DNA of 64,000 nucleotides from JBDIAG01 sp963835085 (lineage in GTDB: Bacteria; Actinomycetota; Actinomycetes; Actinomycetales; CAWJMD01). This document shows, in pieces, positions 1 to 8,467 of the stretch. The translations under genes and the position numbers were made by a program. Where the stretch lies: NCBI GenBank assembly GCA_963835085.1, contig CAWIED010000001.1, positions 186,001 to 250,000 of the forward strand, read 5' to 3'. A model generated the notes under the pieces. The model saw only the letters and a list, made by a program, of their open reading frames with translations, ran no database searches and was not told where the DNA came from. Each line of letters opens with the position of its first letter. The stretch's first letter is position 1.

Positions 1-261
1 GCGCGGCATCACCACGAAGCCGGGCCGCCCTGCTCGACGCGCCGCAAGACCGGAACTGACGGGCGAGGTGAACTCGTCGACCACTCCGCGGTCGGACAGC
101 TCGCTCACCAGAGCGCCGATGGTGCTGCGATTGAGGCCGGTGACCTGCACCAGCTCGGCGCGCGTGAGCCGGCAACGGCTGTGCACGTGGCGCAGAACCA
201 ACTCCAGATTGTGACGCCGGATCTGCTCCGGCCGGGCGGCCGATTCCCGCTTGACGGCCAT
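1..261 (-). CDS. ROK-family transcriptional regulator, N-terminal part (cut by window edge)
   Basis: The frame opens at an ATG at 261 and runs off the left edge, giving 87 residues. Residues 15-65 read as a winged helix-turn-helix (RRHNLELVLRHVHS, LTRAELVQVTGLNRSTI, VSELSDRGVV), the DNA-binding half of NagC/XylR-type ROK repressors; the sugar-kinase-like half lies outside the window. The ATG is two bases past the permease stop, so it is the last visible gene of the sugar-uptake operon and probably its own sugar-responsive repressor. The family call is strong; the ligand is inferred from context only. Confidence 0.85.
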   Translation of the reverse strand, partial: MAVKRESAARPEQIRRHNLELVLRHVHSRCRLTRAELVQVTGLNRSTIGALVSELSDRGVVDEFTSPVSSGLAARRAGRPGFVVMPR

Positions 262-263
262 GG

Positions 264-1598
264 TCAACCGAGCCCGGTTGCTCCGGCGCGACGGCGGGAC
301 AGGGCGTCGACGGTGGCGGCCAGCGTCAGCACGGCACCCGTCACGATCGCTTGGTACGCGGCATTGTTGCTGCCTTGCAACAGGTCTGACATTCCGTTGA
401 TGATGACGGCCACCACCGCGCCGCCGATCACGGCGTCGGTGATCTTGCCCTTGCCGCCGAACAGGCTGGTGCCGCCGACCACAGCTGCGCCCACCGCCAG
501 CAGCAGGGTGTTGCCACCGCCCTGACCGTTGTTGACGCCGGTCTGTGAGGCCAGCACGATGCCGGAGATCATTGCCAGACACGAGCAGATCACGAACACC
601 GAGATCCGGATCGCGTCTACCCGGATGCCAGCCCGTCGAGCTGCCTCGTCGTTGCCGCCGACGGCGTAGACGTGCCGCCCGTACCGGGTGCGGGTGAGTA
701 CGAAGGTGAGCACCACCACCAGCACCGCGATCACCGGGACGATCCACGGCACGCCCTCCAGCGGCGCCGCCTCGACCTTCACGAGGTGACCGTTGACGGC
801 CTGGATCGACGAGCCGCCCAGCGACCGGTTCAGGTTGAGCAGATAGGTGGCCACGATGGTGAGCACCGCGACGACGGCCACCTTGAGGGTGACCGCGGCC
901 ATCGGTTCGGTGACCAGGCCGCGCGACCTACGTGCGCGGATGCCGTTCAACTGCGCGGCGGCATAGCCCAGCACGATGAGAATCGCCATCGCCCAGCCGA
1001 GCGCCACCGGCATCGGTTTGTTCTCCAACGCGTTCAGCACGTCGCTCTGCAGGCTGAGGTTGCCCTGGGTGCCGGCGCTGTTGACGACGAGAATCACCAC
1101 GCCCTGCAACCCGAGGAACAACGCCAAAGTCACCACGAACGACGGCACCCGGACCTTGGCGCGCATCCAGCCGATGAACAGTCCGATCACCACACCGACG
1201 GCCAGCGCGGCCAACACTGCGACCGGCCAGGGGATCTTGTTGAACAGCAGCACCGCCGCCACCGCGCCGCCGACCCCCGAGGTCGTGCCGGCGGACAGGT
1301 CGATCTCACCGAGCAACAGCACGAAGACCAGGCCCATCGCGAGCAGCACGCCGGGGGCGGCCTGGGTGATCAGGCTGGCGAAGTTGCTCAAGGAGAAGAA
1401 TCCCTCCTCGGCCACGGAGAACACCAGTACCAGCACGATCAGAGCGGCGACGGCCGGCAGAGATCCCATGTCGCCACCGCGGATCCGGCTGACATAGGTG
1501 CGCAGGTAGCCGCCCAGGTCGGTGTCCAACGGCACCGTGCTGGCCGCGGCGGGCAGGTCGGCAGGCAGATCGGCCGACGTGGACGTGTCGATGCTCAT
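264..1598 (-). CDS. Sugar ABC transporter permease (XylH/RbsC type)
   Basis: Inner-membrane permease of a carbohydrate importer, 444 residues, longer than RbsC (about 320) and nearer XylH. After a hydrophilic N-terminus there are about ten hydrophobic segments. The C-terminal stretch has the family signature: a cytoplasmic loop NDEAARRAGIRVDAIRIS followed by GAAVVGGTSLFGGKGKI and a membrane segment ending in AVLTLAATVDALSRRR. It overlaps the ATPase gene upstream by four bases (ATGA) and is followed two bases later by the ROK regulator, so it is mid-operon. Family membership is clear. Xylose or a related sugar is inferred from the binding protein. Confidence 0.9.
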   Translation of the reverse strand: MSIDTSTSADLPADLPAAASTVPLDTDLGGYLRTYVSRIRGGDMGSLPAVAALIVLVLVFSVAEEGFFSLSNFASLITQAAPGVLLAMGLVFVLLLGEIDLSAGTTSGVGGAVAAVLLFNKIPWPVAVLAALAVGVVIGLFIGWMRAKVRVPSFVVTLALFLGLQGVVILVVNSAGTQGNLSLQSDVLNALENKPMPVALGWAMAILIVLGYAAAQLNGIRARRSRGLVTEPMAAVTLKVAVVAVLTIVATYLLNLNRSLGGSSIQAVNGHLVKVEAAPLEGVPWIVPVIAVLVVVLTFVLTRTRYGRHVYAVGGNDEAARRAGIRVDAIRISVFVICSCLAMISGIVLASQTGVNNGQGGGNTLLLAVGAAVVGGTSLFGGKGKITDAVIGGAVVAVIINGMSDLLQGSNNAAYQAIVTGAVLTLAATVDALSRRRAGATGLG

Positions 1599-2425
1599 GA
1601 TGCAACTCCGGTGGAGCTCGATCCTGATGTAGCGCCCGAGTCGGGGGATGCGGCGACGCGGGCCGGTTCGGGTGGCAGGCCGATGTCACCCGTCCGCCCG
1701 GAGGTGATCAGCTCCACCACCTGGGCGGTGCTCACCTCCGAGGCGTTGACGATGGCGGCCATCTGGCCGAGGTAGAGCGCGGCGATCTTGTCCGCCACCT
1801 GTTTGACGTCGTTCATGTTGTGCGAGATGAGGATGACCGCGACACCCTGATCGGCCAGCCGGCGCACCAGGTCGAGCACCTGGGCGGTCTGTGCCACGCC
1901 GAGTGCGGCGGTCGGTTCGTCGAGGATGACGAGCTTGGACTTCCACAGTGCGGCCTTGGCGATCGCCACCGTCTGGCGCTGGCCACCCGACAGGCTCGAG
2001 ACGCGCTGGCGGACGGACTTCAGTGTGCGCACCGACAGCGATGCGAGCGTCTCGCCTGCTGCGATCTCCATCGACTCGTCGTCGAGGACGATGCCCCGCA
2101 TCCGCTCGCGGCCCAGGAACATGTTCTGCACCACGTCGAGGTTCTCGCACAGGGCGAGGTCCTGGTACACGATCTCGACGCCGAGCGCGGCGGCATCACG
2201 AGGACTCGTCACGTGTACCTGCTCGCCGTCGAACTCATAGCTGCCGGCATCGATGCTGTACGTGCCACCGATGCACTTGACCAACGTGGACTTGCCGGCT
2301 CCGTTGTCGCCGACGAGGGCCGTCACCTGACCTGAGTACGCCTCGAAGTCGACGCCTTTGAGCACCTGGACGGCGCCGAAACCCTTGTTGATTCCGCGAA
2401 GTCGCAGAATGGGCTGGGCAGACAT
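1595..2425 (-). CDS. Sugar ABC transporter ATP-binding protein
   Basis: Cytoplasmic ATPase of the importer, 276 residues, with one nucleotide-binding domain (unlike the double-domain XylG/RbsA). All motifs are present: Walker A GDNGAGKST, Q-loop VYQDLALCENLDV, signature LSGGQRQ, Walker B LVILDEPTAALG and the switch histidine in LISHNMNDV. About 30 C-terminal residues (PPEPARVAASPDSG onward) look like a disordered tail. A purine-rich GAGGAGGAAAGG-like stretch precedes the ATG. It follows the binding-protein gene across a 240-base gap holding a hairpin and overlaps the permease by four bases. Confidence 0.92.
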   Translation of the reverse strand: MSAQPILRLRGINKGFGAVQVLKGVDFEAYSGQVTALVGDNGAGKSTLVKCIGGTYSIDAGSYEFDGEQVHVTSPRDAAALGVEIVYQDLALCENLDVVQNMFLGRERMRGIVLDDESMEIAAGETLASLSVRTLKSVRQRVSSLSGGQRQTVAIAKAALWKSKLVILDEPTAALGVAQTAQVLDLVRRLADQGVAVILISHNMNDVKQVADKIAALYLGQMAAIVNASEVSTAQVVELITSGRTGDIGLPPEPARVAASPDSGATSGSSSTGVAS

Positions 2426-2502
2426 GCCTTTCCTCCTCCTGAACGGGCTGATCCTGAACCGGTCTGGTTCTGAACCGGCCTGATCCCTAAATGCGTCCGG
2501 GC

Positions 2503-2526
2503 CCGGCCGAGCGGTGGCTCGGCCGG
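2503..2526 (-). terminator. Intercistronic hairpin between binding-protein and ATPase genes
   Basis: A perfect 9-bp stem (CCGGCCGAG pairing with CTCGGCCGG) with a 6-base loop, in the gap between binding protein and ATPase. No U-run follows on the minus strand, so it is more likely a partial terminator or 3' mRNA stabiliser that raises binding protein relative to membrane components, as is common in importer operons. The role is inferred. Confidence 0.5.
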
Positions 2527-2665
2527 ACCCGGTGGGTACGACGTGCGGGGCGCTGGCCCGCGATCGCGCAACTACACCGGCAGGCTCACGTCAGCATTCC
2601 CAGCGGGCCTTGCGTACGCCTGTGAGTGCCGCAAGATTCCGGTCGAATCGTCGCGTCAAGTCCGA

Positions 2666-3796
2666 TCACTTCACGCCCGCGGAGGTGCACATGGCGGCGA
2701 AGCTGCCGGCGCAGGTGGTGGCCTTCGGGGTGTAGCCGTCGTTGATCGGCAGGGCAACGTTGGCCTTGGTGATGGCGACCGGCTTGGCCAGGATCGCCGG
2801 CACCTCACGCCCGGTCTGGGTGTCCTTGATGGTGGTGTTCGTGGTGGGCACCTCGCCGTTGGCCAGCTGGGCGGCCGCGTCGACGGCCGGGTTGGCCTCG
2901 TCCACCGACGGCTTGTAGATCGTGAAGCACTGGTCGCCGCTCATGATCCGCTGCAGGCCCTCCACCGTGGCGTCCTGCCCGGAGACCGCGACCTTGCCGT
3001 TCAGGCCCTGCTTGGTGAGCGCCGTGACGACCGAGCCGGCCATGCCGTCGTTGGCCACCATGACGGCCTTCATGTCGGGGTTCTTCTGCAGCATCGAGGT
3101 GAAGATGATGCCGGCCTGCTGGTTGTCCCAGTTCGGCACCGACTGGTCGCCGACCTTCGTCCAGCCGGCCTGCTTCGACAGCACGCTGTCGTAGCCCTGC
3201 TTGAACAGCGTGGCGTTGTTGTCGGTGGGGGAGCCGTTGAGGTCTACGTACTTCACCGCGGACTGACCGTCGACCTGCGAGCACTTGACCAGCGTCTGAC
3301 CCTGGAGCTCGCCGACGGCGGTGTTGTCGAAGGAGACGTAGAGGCTGGCATCGCCGCCGAGGGTGAGCCGGTCGTAGTCGATGGTGATGATGTTCTTGGA
3401 CTTGGCGGTGGCCTCGATCTTGGCCGCCGAGGCCGAGTCGAGATTGACGACCATCAGCACCTTGACGCCGTTGTTCATCATGGTCTGGGCGATGGTGGTC
3501 ATCTGGGTGACGTCACCGTTGGCGTTCTGGATGTCGCAGTTCAGGTTGTCGACCTTGCAGCGCTTGCTCAACGCATCGGGGTCGGAGGAGATCCACCGGT
3601 TGGACGATTGCCGGTCGGGCAGGATGATGCCGACCTTGGCCCCCTTGCCGTCGACCTTCGCGCCACTGCTCGAACTGGACGACGTGCTGGACTGGCTGAC
3701 CGATGCCGAACTGGAACCTGAGCTGCCACTGCCACAGCTGGCGATGGTCAGGACCCCCACGGCGGCGGCCGCCACACTAAGCGCGACTTTGCGCAT
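2666..3796 (-). CDS. Xylose-type sugar-binding lipoprotein (XylF family)
   Basis: Extracytoplasmic substrate-binding protein of the importer, 376 residues from the ATG at 3796. That start gives a lipoprotein signal (MRKVALSVAAAAVGVLTIAS then Cys, lipobox IASC) behind GGAAGGGGTGGAG; the frame stays open to 3925 but the upstream part reads through the promoter and operator. A Ser/Gly linker follows. The periplasmic-binding core begins KVGIILPDRQSSNRWISSDP and continues with NGDVTQMTTIAQTMM, IITIDYDRL and VMVANDGMAGSVV, typical of XylF-type (COG4213) proteins. It is the first gene of the operon binding protein - ATPase - permease - ROK. Confidence 0.9.
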   Translation of the reverse strand: MRKVALSVAAAAVGVLTIASCGSGSSGSSSASVSQSSTSSSSSSGAKVDGKGAKVGIILPDRQSSNRWISSDPDALSKRCKVDNLNCDIQNANGDVTQMTTIAQTMMNNGVKVLMVVNLDSASAAKIEATAKSKNIITIDYDRLTLGGDASLYVSFDNTAVGELQGQTLVKCSQVDGQSAVKYVDLNGSPTDNNATLFKQGYDSVLSKQAGWTKVGDQSVPNWDNQQAGIIFTSMLQKNPDMKAVMVANDGMAGSVVTALTKQGLNGKVAVSGQDATVEGLQRIMSGDQCFTIYKPSVDEANPAVDAAAQLANGEVPTTNTTIKDTQTGREVPAILAKPVAITKANVALPINDGYTPKATTCAGSFAAMCTSAGVK

Positions 3797-3848
3797 GAAC
3801 ACTCCACCCCTTCCGGCATGACGAGGGCCTCGTCGCCCTCGACACAAA

Positions 3849-3867
3849 ATGTTGTGAGACGCAACAT
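3849..3867 (-). promoter_or_regulatory. Candidate ROK operator upstream of the sugar operon
   Basis: Inverted repeat ATGTTG, 7-base spacer, CAACAT, 52 bases ahead of the binding-protein ATG, with an AT-rich TATATG on its promoter-distal side that could be the -10. Location and symmetry fit a site for the ROK repressor encoded at the operon's end. Binding is inferred. The rest of the gap to the exporter stop at 3971 shows nothing else clear. Confidence 0.5.
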
Positions 3868-3970
3868 ATACTCGATCCGTTGTGACTTCAATCACTGAGC
3901 CGAATGGGCTATGGCGTGGCCCCACTTTGCTGGAGGGTTCTGCTAAAGAGCTATTCGGCCGCGCCGGCAG

Positions 3971-6325
3971 CTACCGGGCAACGCGGCCAGCACCAATCGA
4001 CTCGAAAGACCGCCACATGGCCGCATAGCGGCCACCGTTGGCGAGCAACTCGTCGTGACTTCCCGACTCGGCCACAGTGCCGCGGTCGAGCACGACGATC
4101 CGGTCGGCCTCCCGTGCGGTCTGCAGTCGATGGGCGATGAGGATGGTCGTGCGGTCATGGGCAACCCGATGCATGGCCGCCGTGACGTGGGCCTCGGTGG
4201 CCAGGTCGAGGTTCGACGTCGCCTCGTCGAGCAGCAGCAGGGCCGGGTCGACGAGTTCGGCGCGGGCCAGGGCGAGCAGCTGGCGCTGGCCGGCCGACAA
4301 GGAGCGTCCGCGCTCGGCCACCTGGTGCAGGTAGCCGCCGGGCAGTCCGGCGACGAAGTCATGGGCGCCTACCGCCCGGGCGGCAGCCTCCACCTCGGCA
4401 TCGCTCGCGTCCGGGCGGCCATAGGCGATGTTGTCGCGGATCGTGCCGGTGAACAGGAAGGCCTCCTGCGGCACGTAGCCGAGCTGGGTGCGGAACGCGT
4501 GCAGGTCGAGCGAGCGCACGTCATGGTCGTCGACCTGTACTGACCCCGAGGCCGGGTCGTAGAAGCGGGCGATGAGCTTGAGCACGGTGGACTTGCCGGC
4601 GCCCGTTTCCCCTACGAGCGCCACAGTCTCGCCGGGCGTGACGTGCAGATCGACCTGCTTGAGCGCCTCCGGCGGGGGAGCGAGCACCCCGTCCGCGCCG
4701 GGAAGATGCGCATCAGCGGGCCCGCGACGCTCGCGGCCCGGGCGAGGGGCCGCGACGGGATAGCTGAACCGCACGTGGCGCAACGCCAGGTCGCCGTGCA
4801 GCCGTCCGGGCTCCATCGGGTCAGCGGCCTCGGGTGTCAGGGAGTGCAGGTGCATCAGCTCATCTATCCGGTTGACCGAGATCCGGGTCTGCTGCCAGGA
4901 ATCGAAGACCTGCGAGAGCTGCTGCACCGGCGAGAAGAACATGTCGATGTAGAGCAGGAACGCGATGAGCGCACCGGTCGTGAGGTCGTGATGCGCGATC
5001 AGGTAGGCCCCCACGCCGAGCACGATGGCATCGGCCACCGCCGAGAGGAACTGCACGAACGGGAAGTACGTCGCCACCAGCCGCTGCGCCTCGACCCGCG
5101 AGCGCAGATACGCGGCACCGAGGCTGTGGAAGTGGGCGCGGGTGCGGGCCTCGTGGACGAACACCTGCGCCTCGCGCACTCCGGACAGGCCCTCCTGGAA
5201 GTCGGCGTTGACGATCGCGATCCGCTCGCGCGCCTGGTCGTAGAGCCGCGCGGCACGCTGCCGGAAGAGCACGGTGGCGATCGCGAGCGGAATCACCACG
5301 GTCAACGTGCACAGCCCGAGCGGCGGATCGATCACGACGAGCGCCACCCCGACACCGAAGAACGTCACGAAGGCCACTAGCGCAGCCAGTAGGCCGTTCT
5401 CGATGAGGGACTCGAACTGGTCGATGTCCGTGGTCATCCGGGTCATGATCCGTCCGGCCATCTCGCGCTCGTAGTAGTCCATCGACAACCGCTGCAACTG
5501 TGCCCAGACCCGGATCCGTAGCGACAGCATGATCTGCTCCGCGGCGCGCCCCATGACGAACGTCTCCCCGATCTCGTCGATCAGGTCGACGAGCGTGACG
5601 AGCAGGAAGGCCCCTGCGGCCACCAGGAGCACCCCGAGGGCACCCTTGGCCACGCCGTCGTCGATCCCGGTGCGCACGAGCACCGGGCCGAGCAGCCCCG
5701 CGATCGCGTCGACGACCACGAGGATCAGGCCTACGGCGAGCGGACGCCGGAACTCCCGGGTCAGTTGCCACAGCGAGAACCCTTGCTGCACACCGGTTTC
5801 GCGAGCCAGGTCGACTCTCGGCTCGTCGCGTACCGGCGGCAGGGCGGCCACCCGCGCGAGCAGCTCGGGGGTGGGGGCCAGGTTGATCCGCCAGTTGCCA
5901 CCGCCACCCCGGCCGCCTCCTCCGCCGCCGCCAAGACCCGGGCCGAGGCTGGGCGCGCGCTGGACAAGGGCTGCTCCTGCTCCCGCGATGCCGGTGGACT
6001 CCTCCGCGCGCCAGGCCTCAGGCGTGGTGGTCGAGCTCGAGATCGCGGCGTAGGCCTCCACGCTGTCGCCGAGAGCGGCGACCGCCGCAGCGTCGAGCCC
6101 GGAGAGCAGCTCGCGGTAGGCCGGGTTGCCGGCCAGCAGGTCATCGTGGGTGCCCTCGGCACTCACCCGTCCGTTCTCCAACAGGACGACCCGGTCGGCC
6201 AGATGCAGCGTCGAGACCCGATGGGCGATGAGCACCGTGGTGCGCCCCGCGAGCACTGTGCGCAAGCCGGTGTGGATCTCCTCCTCCGTGCTCGCGTCGA
6301 TGGCGCTTGTGGCGTCGTCCAGCAC
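3971..6325 (-). CDS. Fused ABC exporter, C-terminal portion (second transporter half)
   Basis: This frame of 784 residues starts inside an ATP-binding domain (MLDDATSAIDASTEEEI, then the switch-histidine region LIAHRVSTL). It passes through a glycine-rich linker around residues 130-145, then encodes a complete second exporter half: about six membrane segments (residues 195-470) and an NBD with Walker A GETGAGKST, signature LSAGQRQ, Walker B LLLLDEATSNLD and LIAHRLQTA. It is not an independent gene. In the same frame upstream, the bases encode LPQGYDTPVGERG and LTLSGGQRQR, continuing the NBD begun in the frame that starts at 7812. A single lost base near 6431-6446 splits what should be one protein of about 1280 residues. 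NBD2 keeps the catalytic Glu after Walker B; NBD1 has Asp there. Confidence 0.85.
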   Translation of the reverse strand: MLDDATSAIDASTEEEIHTGLRTVLAGRTTVLIAHRVSTLHLADRVVLLENGRVSAEGTHDDLLAGNPAYRELLSGLDAAAVAALGDSVEAYAAISSSTTTPEAWRAEESTGIAGAGAALVQRAPSLGPGLGGGGGGGRGGGGNWRINLAPTPELLARVAALPPVRDEPRVDLARETGVQQGFSLWQLTREFRRPLAVGLILVVVDAIAGLLGPVLVRTGIDDGVAKGALGVLLVAAGAFLLVTLVDLIDEIGETFVMGRAAEQIMLSLRIRVWAQLQRLSMDYYEREMAGRIMTRMTTDIDQFESLIENGLLAALVAFVTFFGVGVALVVIDPPLGLCTLTVVIPLAIATVLFRQRAARLYDQARERIAIVNADFQEGLSGVREAQVFVHEARTRAHFHSLGAAYLRSRVEAQRLVATYFPFVQFLSAVADAIVLGVGAYLIAHHDLTTGALIAFLLYIDMFFSPVQQLSQVFDSWQQTRISVNRIDELMHLHSLTPEAADPMEPGRLHGDLALRHVRFSYPVAAPRPGRERRGPADAHLPGADGVLAPPPEALKQVDLHVTPGETVALVGETGAGKSTVLKLIARFYDPASGSVQVDDHDVRSLDLHAFRTQLGYVPQEAFLFTGTIRDNIAYGRPDASDAEVEAAARAVGAHDFVAGLPGGYLHQVAERGRSLSAGQRQLLALARAELVDPALLLLDEATSNLDLATEAHVTAAMHRVAHDRTTILIAHRLQTAREADRIVVLDRGTVAESGSHDELLANGGRYAAMWRSFESIGAGRVAR

Positions 6326-6393
6326 GAGGATCCGGGGGTCGCCCAGAATCGCGCGTGCCAGGGCGATGCGTTGCCGCTGGCCGCCGGACAGGG

Positions 6394-7812
6394 TCAGGCC
6401 CCGCTCGCCGACCGGGGTGTCGTAGCCCTGTGGCAGCGCCGGATGAAGCCATCGGCCTGCGCCACCCGGGCCGCCGCCTCGATCTGTTGCGGGGTGGCGT
6501 CGGGCTTGCCGTAGCCGATGTTGGCCCGCACCGTGTCGCTGAACAGGAAGCTGTCCTCGAAGGCCACGCCGAGCTGGCTGCGCAGTGAGTGCAGGGTGAC
6601 CCCGCGCACGTCCTGCCCGTCGACGAGCACCTGGCCCGAGCCCGGGTCGTAGAAGCGGGCGAGCAAGGACGCCACCGTCGACTTGCCGCTGCCGCTGCTG
6701 CCGACGATCGCGACTCGTTCGCCCGCGCCGATGTGCAGGTCGAGCCCCTGCAACACCGGCGCTGCCTCGGCGTAACCGAATCGCACGTCGCGGAAGGTGA
6801 TCTCGCCGCGGACGGGGCCGAGCGCGACGGCGTCCGGGGCATCGGCGATCGCCGGCGGCAGGTCGAGCAGCTGGAAGATCCGCTCCACGCCGGCTCGCGC
6901 CTGCTGGGCGATCGTGAGCATGCCTGCGAGCTGGCGTGCGGGGGCGGCGAACTGGGCGACGTAGGTCGAGAACGCGAGGAACGTTCCGATGGTGATGTGG
7001 TGATTCAGGGCGAGCCAGCCGCCGAAGGCGAGGATCGCGACCTGGGCGAAGGCCGGGATGGACTCCAGCAGCGGCTGGTAGCGCGCCTGCAGGCGCACGG
7101 TGCGCATCCGGGCGCCGTAGAGCGTCCCGGCGGCGTCGACGATGCGGCGCAGCTCGCGCTGCTCTTGGCCGAAAGCCTTGACGACGCGCACTCCGCCGAC
7201 CGCCTCGTCCACGATCTGCGCCACGTCGCCCTCACGCTGCTGGGCGTCCCAGGTGGCCGGGAAGACCCGGGTGCGCATCCGGTAGGAGATCGCGATGAGC
7301 GCCGGGAGCACCACCAACGCCACCAGGGCCAGCAGGGGCGACAGGAAGAGCATGATCACCAGCGAGAGCAGCATCATGAGCACGTTGCCGGTCACGATGG
7401 GCAGAAACTGCAGCAGGCCCTGCACGAGGGTCGAGTCGGAGTTCGCGCGGGACACGAGCTGGCCGGTGGGCATCGTCGCGAGGTTCGCGGTGTCCATGAC
7501 GAGCAGGTGGTCGTGCATCGCGTTGCGCAGGTCGAACTGCACCTCCAGCGCAGCCTTGCCGCCGCGATAGCGACGCACGTACGACATGGCGAACGCGAAC
7601 ACGGCAGCGACGAGCAGGCCGAGCAGCCAGGGCAGCAGCGAGGAGTTGTGGGCGATGATGACGTCGTCCACGATGTGCCGCGCGATGAGCGGCACGATCG
7701 CGAGGCTCCCGCTGCCGAGCAGCGCAGCGCCGAACGACAGCAGCACGTCGCGACGGTGCCGGTCGAGGTAGGTCCACAGCCGGCGCACCCACCCGGTGGG
7801 CTGTGCGCTCAC
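6394..7812 (-). CDS. Fused ABC exporter, N-terminal portion (truncated by frameshift)
   Basis: 472 residues from a GTG at 7812 that overlaps the MarR stop (GTGA). It encodes a type-I exporter membrane domain (six segments, residues 20-310) and the start of an NBD with Walker A GSSGSGKST and the Q-loop region LGVAFEDSFLFSDTVRANI. The frame then turns to RRCHRATTPRSASGA and stops at 6394 before the signature motif. The missing motifs are in the next frame and continue into the second half. Homologous fused or paired exporters (TM287/288, BmrCD types) move drugs or lipids outward. As sequenced, the product would lack half of NBD1. Confidence 0.85.
   Translation of the reverse strand: MSAQPTGWVRRLWTYLDRHRRDVLLSFGAALLGSGSLAIVPLIARHIVDDVIIAHNSSLLPWLLGLLVAAVFAFAMSYVRRYRGGKAALEVQFDLRNAMHDHLLVMDTANLATMPTGQLVSRANSDSTLVQGLLQFLPIVTGNVLMMLLSLVIMLFLSPLLALVALVVLPALIAISYRMRTRVFPATWDAQQREGDVAQIVDEAVGGVRVVKAFGQEQRELRRIVDAAGTLYGARMRTVRLQARYQPLLESIPAFAQVAILAFGGWLALNHHITIGTFLAFSTYVAQFAAPARQLAGMLTIAQQARAGVERIFQLLDLPPAIADAPDAVALGPVRGEITFRDVRFGYAEAAPVLQGLDLHIGAGERVAIVGSSGSGKSTVASLLARFYDPGSGQVLVDGQDVRGVTLHSLRSQLGVAFEDSFLFSDTVRANIGYGKPDATPQQIEAAARVAQADGFIRRCHRATTPRSASGA
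6431..6446 (-). other. Probable one-base frameshift joining the two exporter frames
   Basis: On the minus strand the bases read GGC TTC ATC CGG CGC TGC CAC AGG. Adding one C after ATC gives GFIPALPQGYDTPVGERG, the expected text just before an NBD signature. The lesion lies in this short interval; whether biological or a base-calling error cannot be told from one sequence. Confidence 0.8.
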
Positions 7813-8372
7813 GACGAGTCTCCGGGGCGGTGGAACCGGGCAGCCATGCTCGCCTCGATCGAGCCCCCGACGCCGACGAGAGCAGTGCAGAGCCGGTCGA
7901 ATTCCTCCGGCGACGACGTCAGCAGGGCCAGCTGGGCGAGCATGGTGCCCTCCACCTGGTGCAGCACCCGCCGCCCTTGGGTCGTCAGCCGCAGCGCCGT
8001 CGCCCGCTGATCGCTGCTGTCCACGCTTCGCTCGATGAGGCCGCGCTTGCTCAGCGCCTCCACCGACGCGCTGAGGGCGGGCTTTCCGAGCGCGAACTTG
8101 GCCGCGATGCGGGAGGCCCGCTCGTCTCCGCCCGCGACGGCCGACAGGACGCGATACTGCGCCAGGCTGAGATCACCGGCGGCGCGTTCCATCACTCTGG
8201 CCAGTCGGGCCAGGGCCCGTAGCGCCTCCACGGGAAAGGCGTCCGGCCTGTTCCGGGGGTTGGTGCCGGCAGGCGGGGGCGGCTGTGCCGAGGTCGGAAC
8301 CGTGGGCTCTGGGGTGGTGGGGCTCGGCACGCCGAGGCCGGACGAGGCTGGAACTGTGGGCACATTCCCCAC
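7809..8372 (-). CDS. MarR-family transcriptional regulator
   Basis: Predicted repressor of 187 residues if started at the GTG at 8372, preceded by GGAG with a 5-base spacer. The frame stays open to an ATG at 8456, but that extension would translate through the inverted repeat at 8383-8405. A Pro/Thr-rich N-terminus is followed by the winged helix: SLAQYRVLSAVAG, ASRIAAKFALGKPALSASVE, LSKRGLIERSVDSSDQRATA (the beta-wing DxRA variant) and LRLTTQGRRVLHQVE. The stop overlaps the exporter start, so it heads a MarR-exporter operon, the usual arrangement for drug-responsive control. The ligand is unknown. Confidence 0.88.
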   Translation of the reverse strand: MGNVPTVPASSGLGVPSPTTPEPTVPTSAQPPPPAGTNPRNRPDAFPVEALRALARLARVMERAAGDLSLAQYRVLSAVAGGDERASRIAAKFALGKPALSASVEALSKRGLIERSVDSSDQRATALRLTTQGRRVLHQVEGTMLAQLALLTSSPEEFDRLCTALVGVGGSIEASMAARFHRPGDSS

Positions 8373-8382
8373 GGTAACTCCG

Positions 8383-8405
8383 TTTGGTTCGGAGGGTGAA
8401 CTAAA
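8383..8405. promoter_or_regulatory. Candidate MarR operator
   Basis: Imperfect inverted repeat: TTTGGTTC, 7-base spacer, GAACTAAA (one mismatch between arms). It lies between the MarR start and the divergent dehydrogenase, where it could control both directions. Autoregulation is inferred from position. Confidence 0.5.
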
Positions 8406-8467
8406 ATTCTCGCGCGAAGGTGGACGGGCGCTCAGCAGGAGCGCCCGTCTGGACATAAGGTGCGGCC

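Noticed and set aside
672..1775. Plus-strand frame over the sugar permease and ATPase
   Set aside because: His/Asp/Gln/Arg-rich shadow of the permease codons; no ribosome site or homology.
2543..3721. Plus-strand frame over the binding protein
   Set aside because: Shadow frame, Val/Gly/Asp/His-rich, opposite a clear lipoprotein gene.
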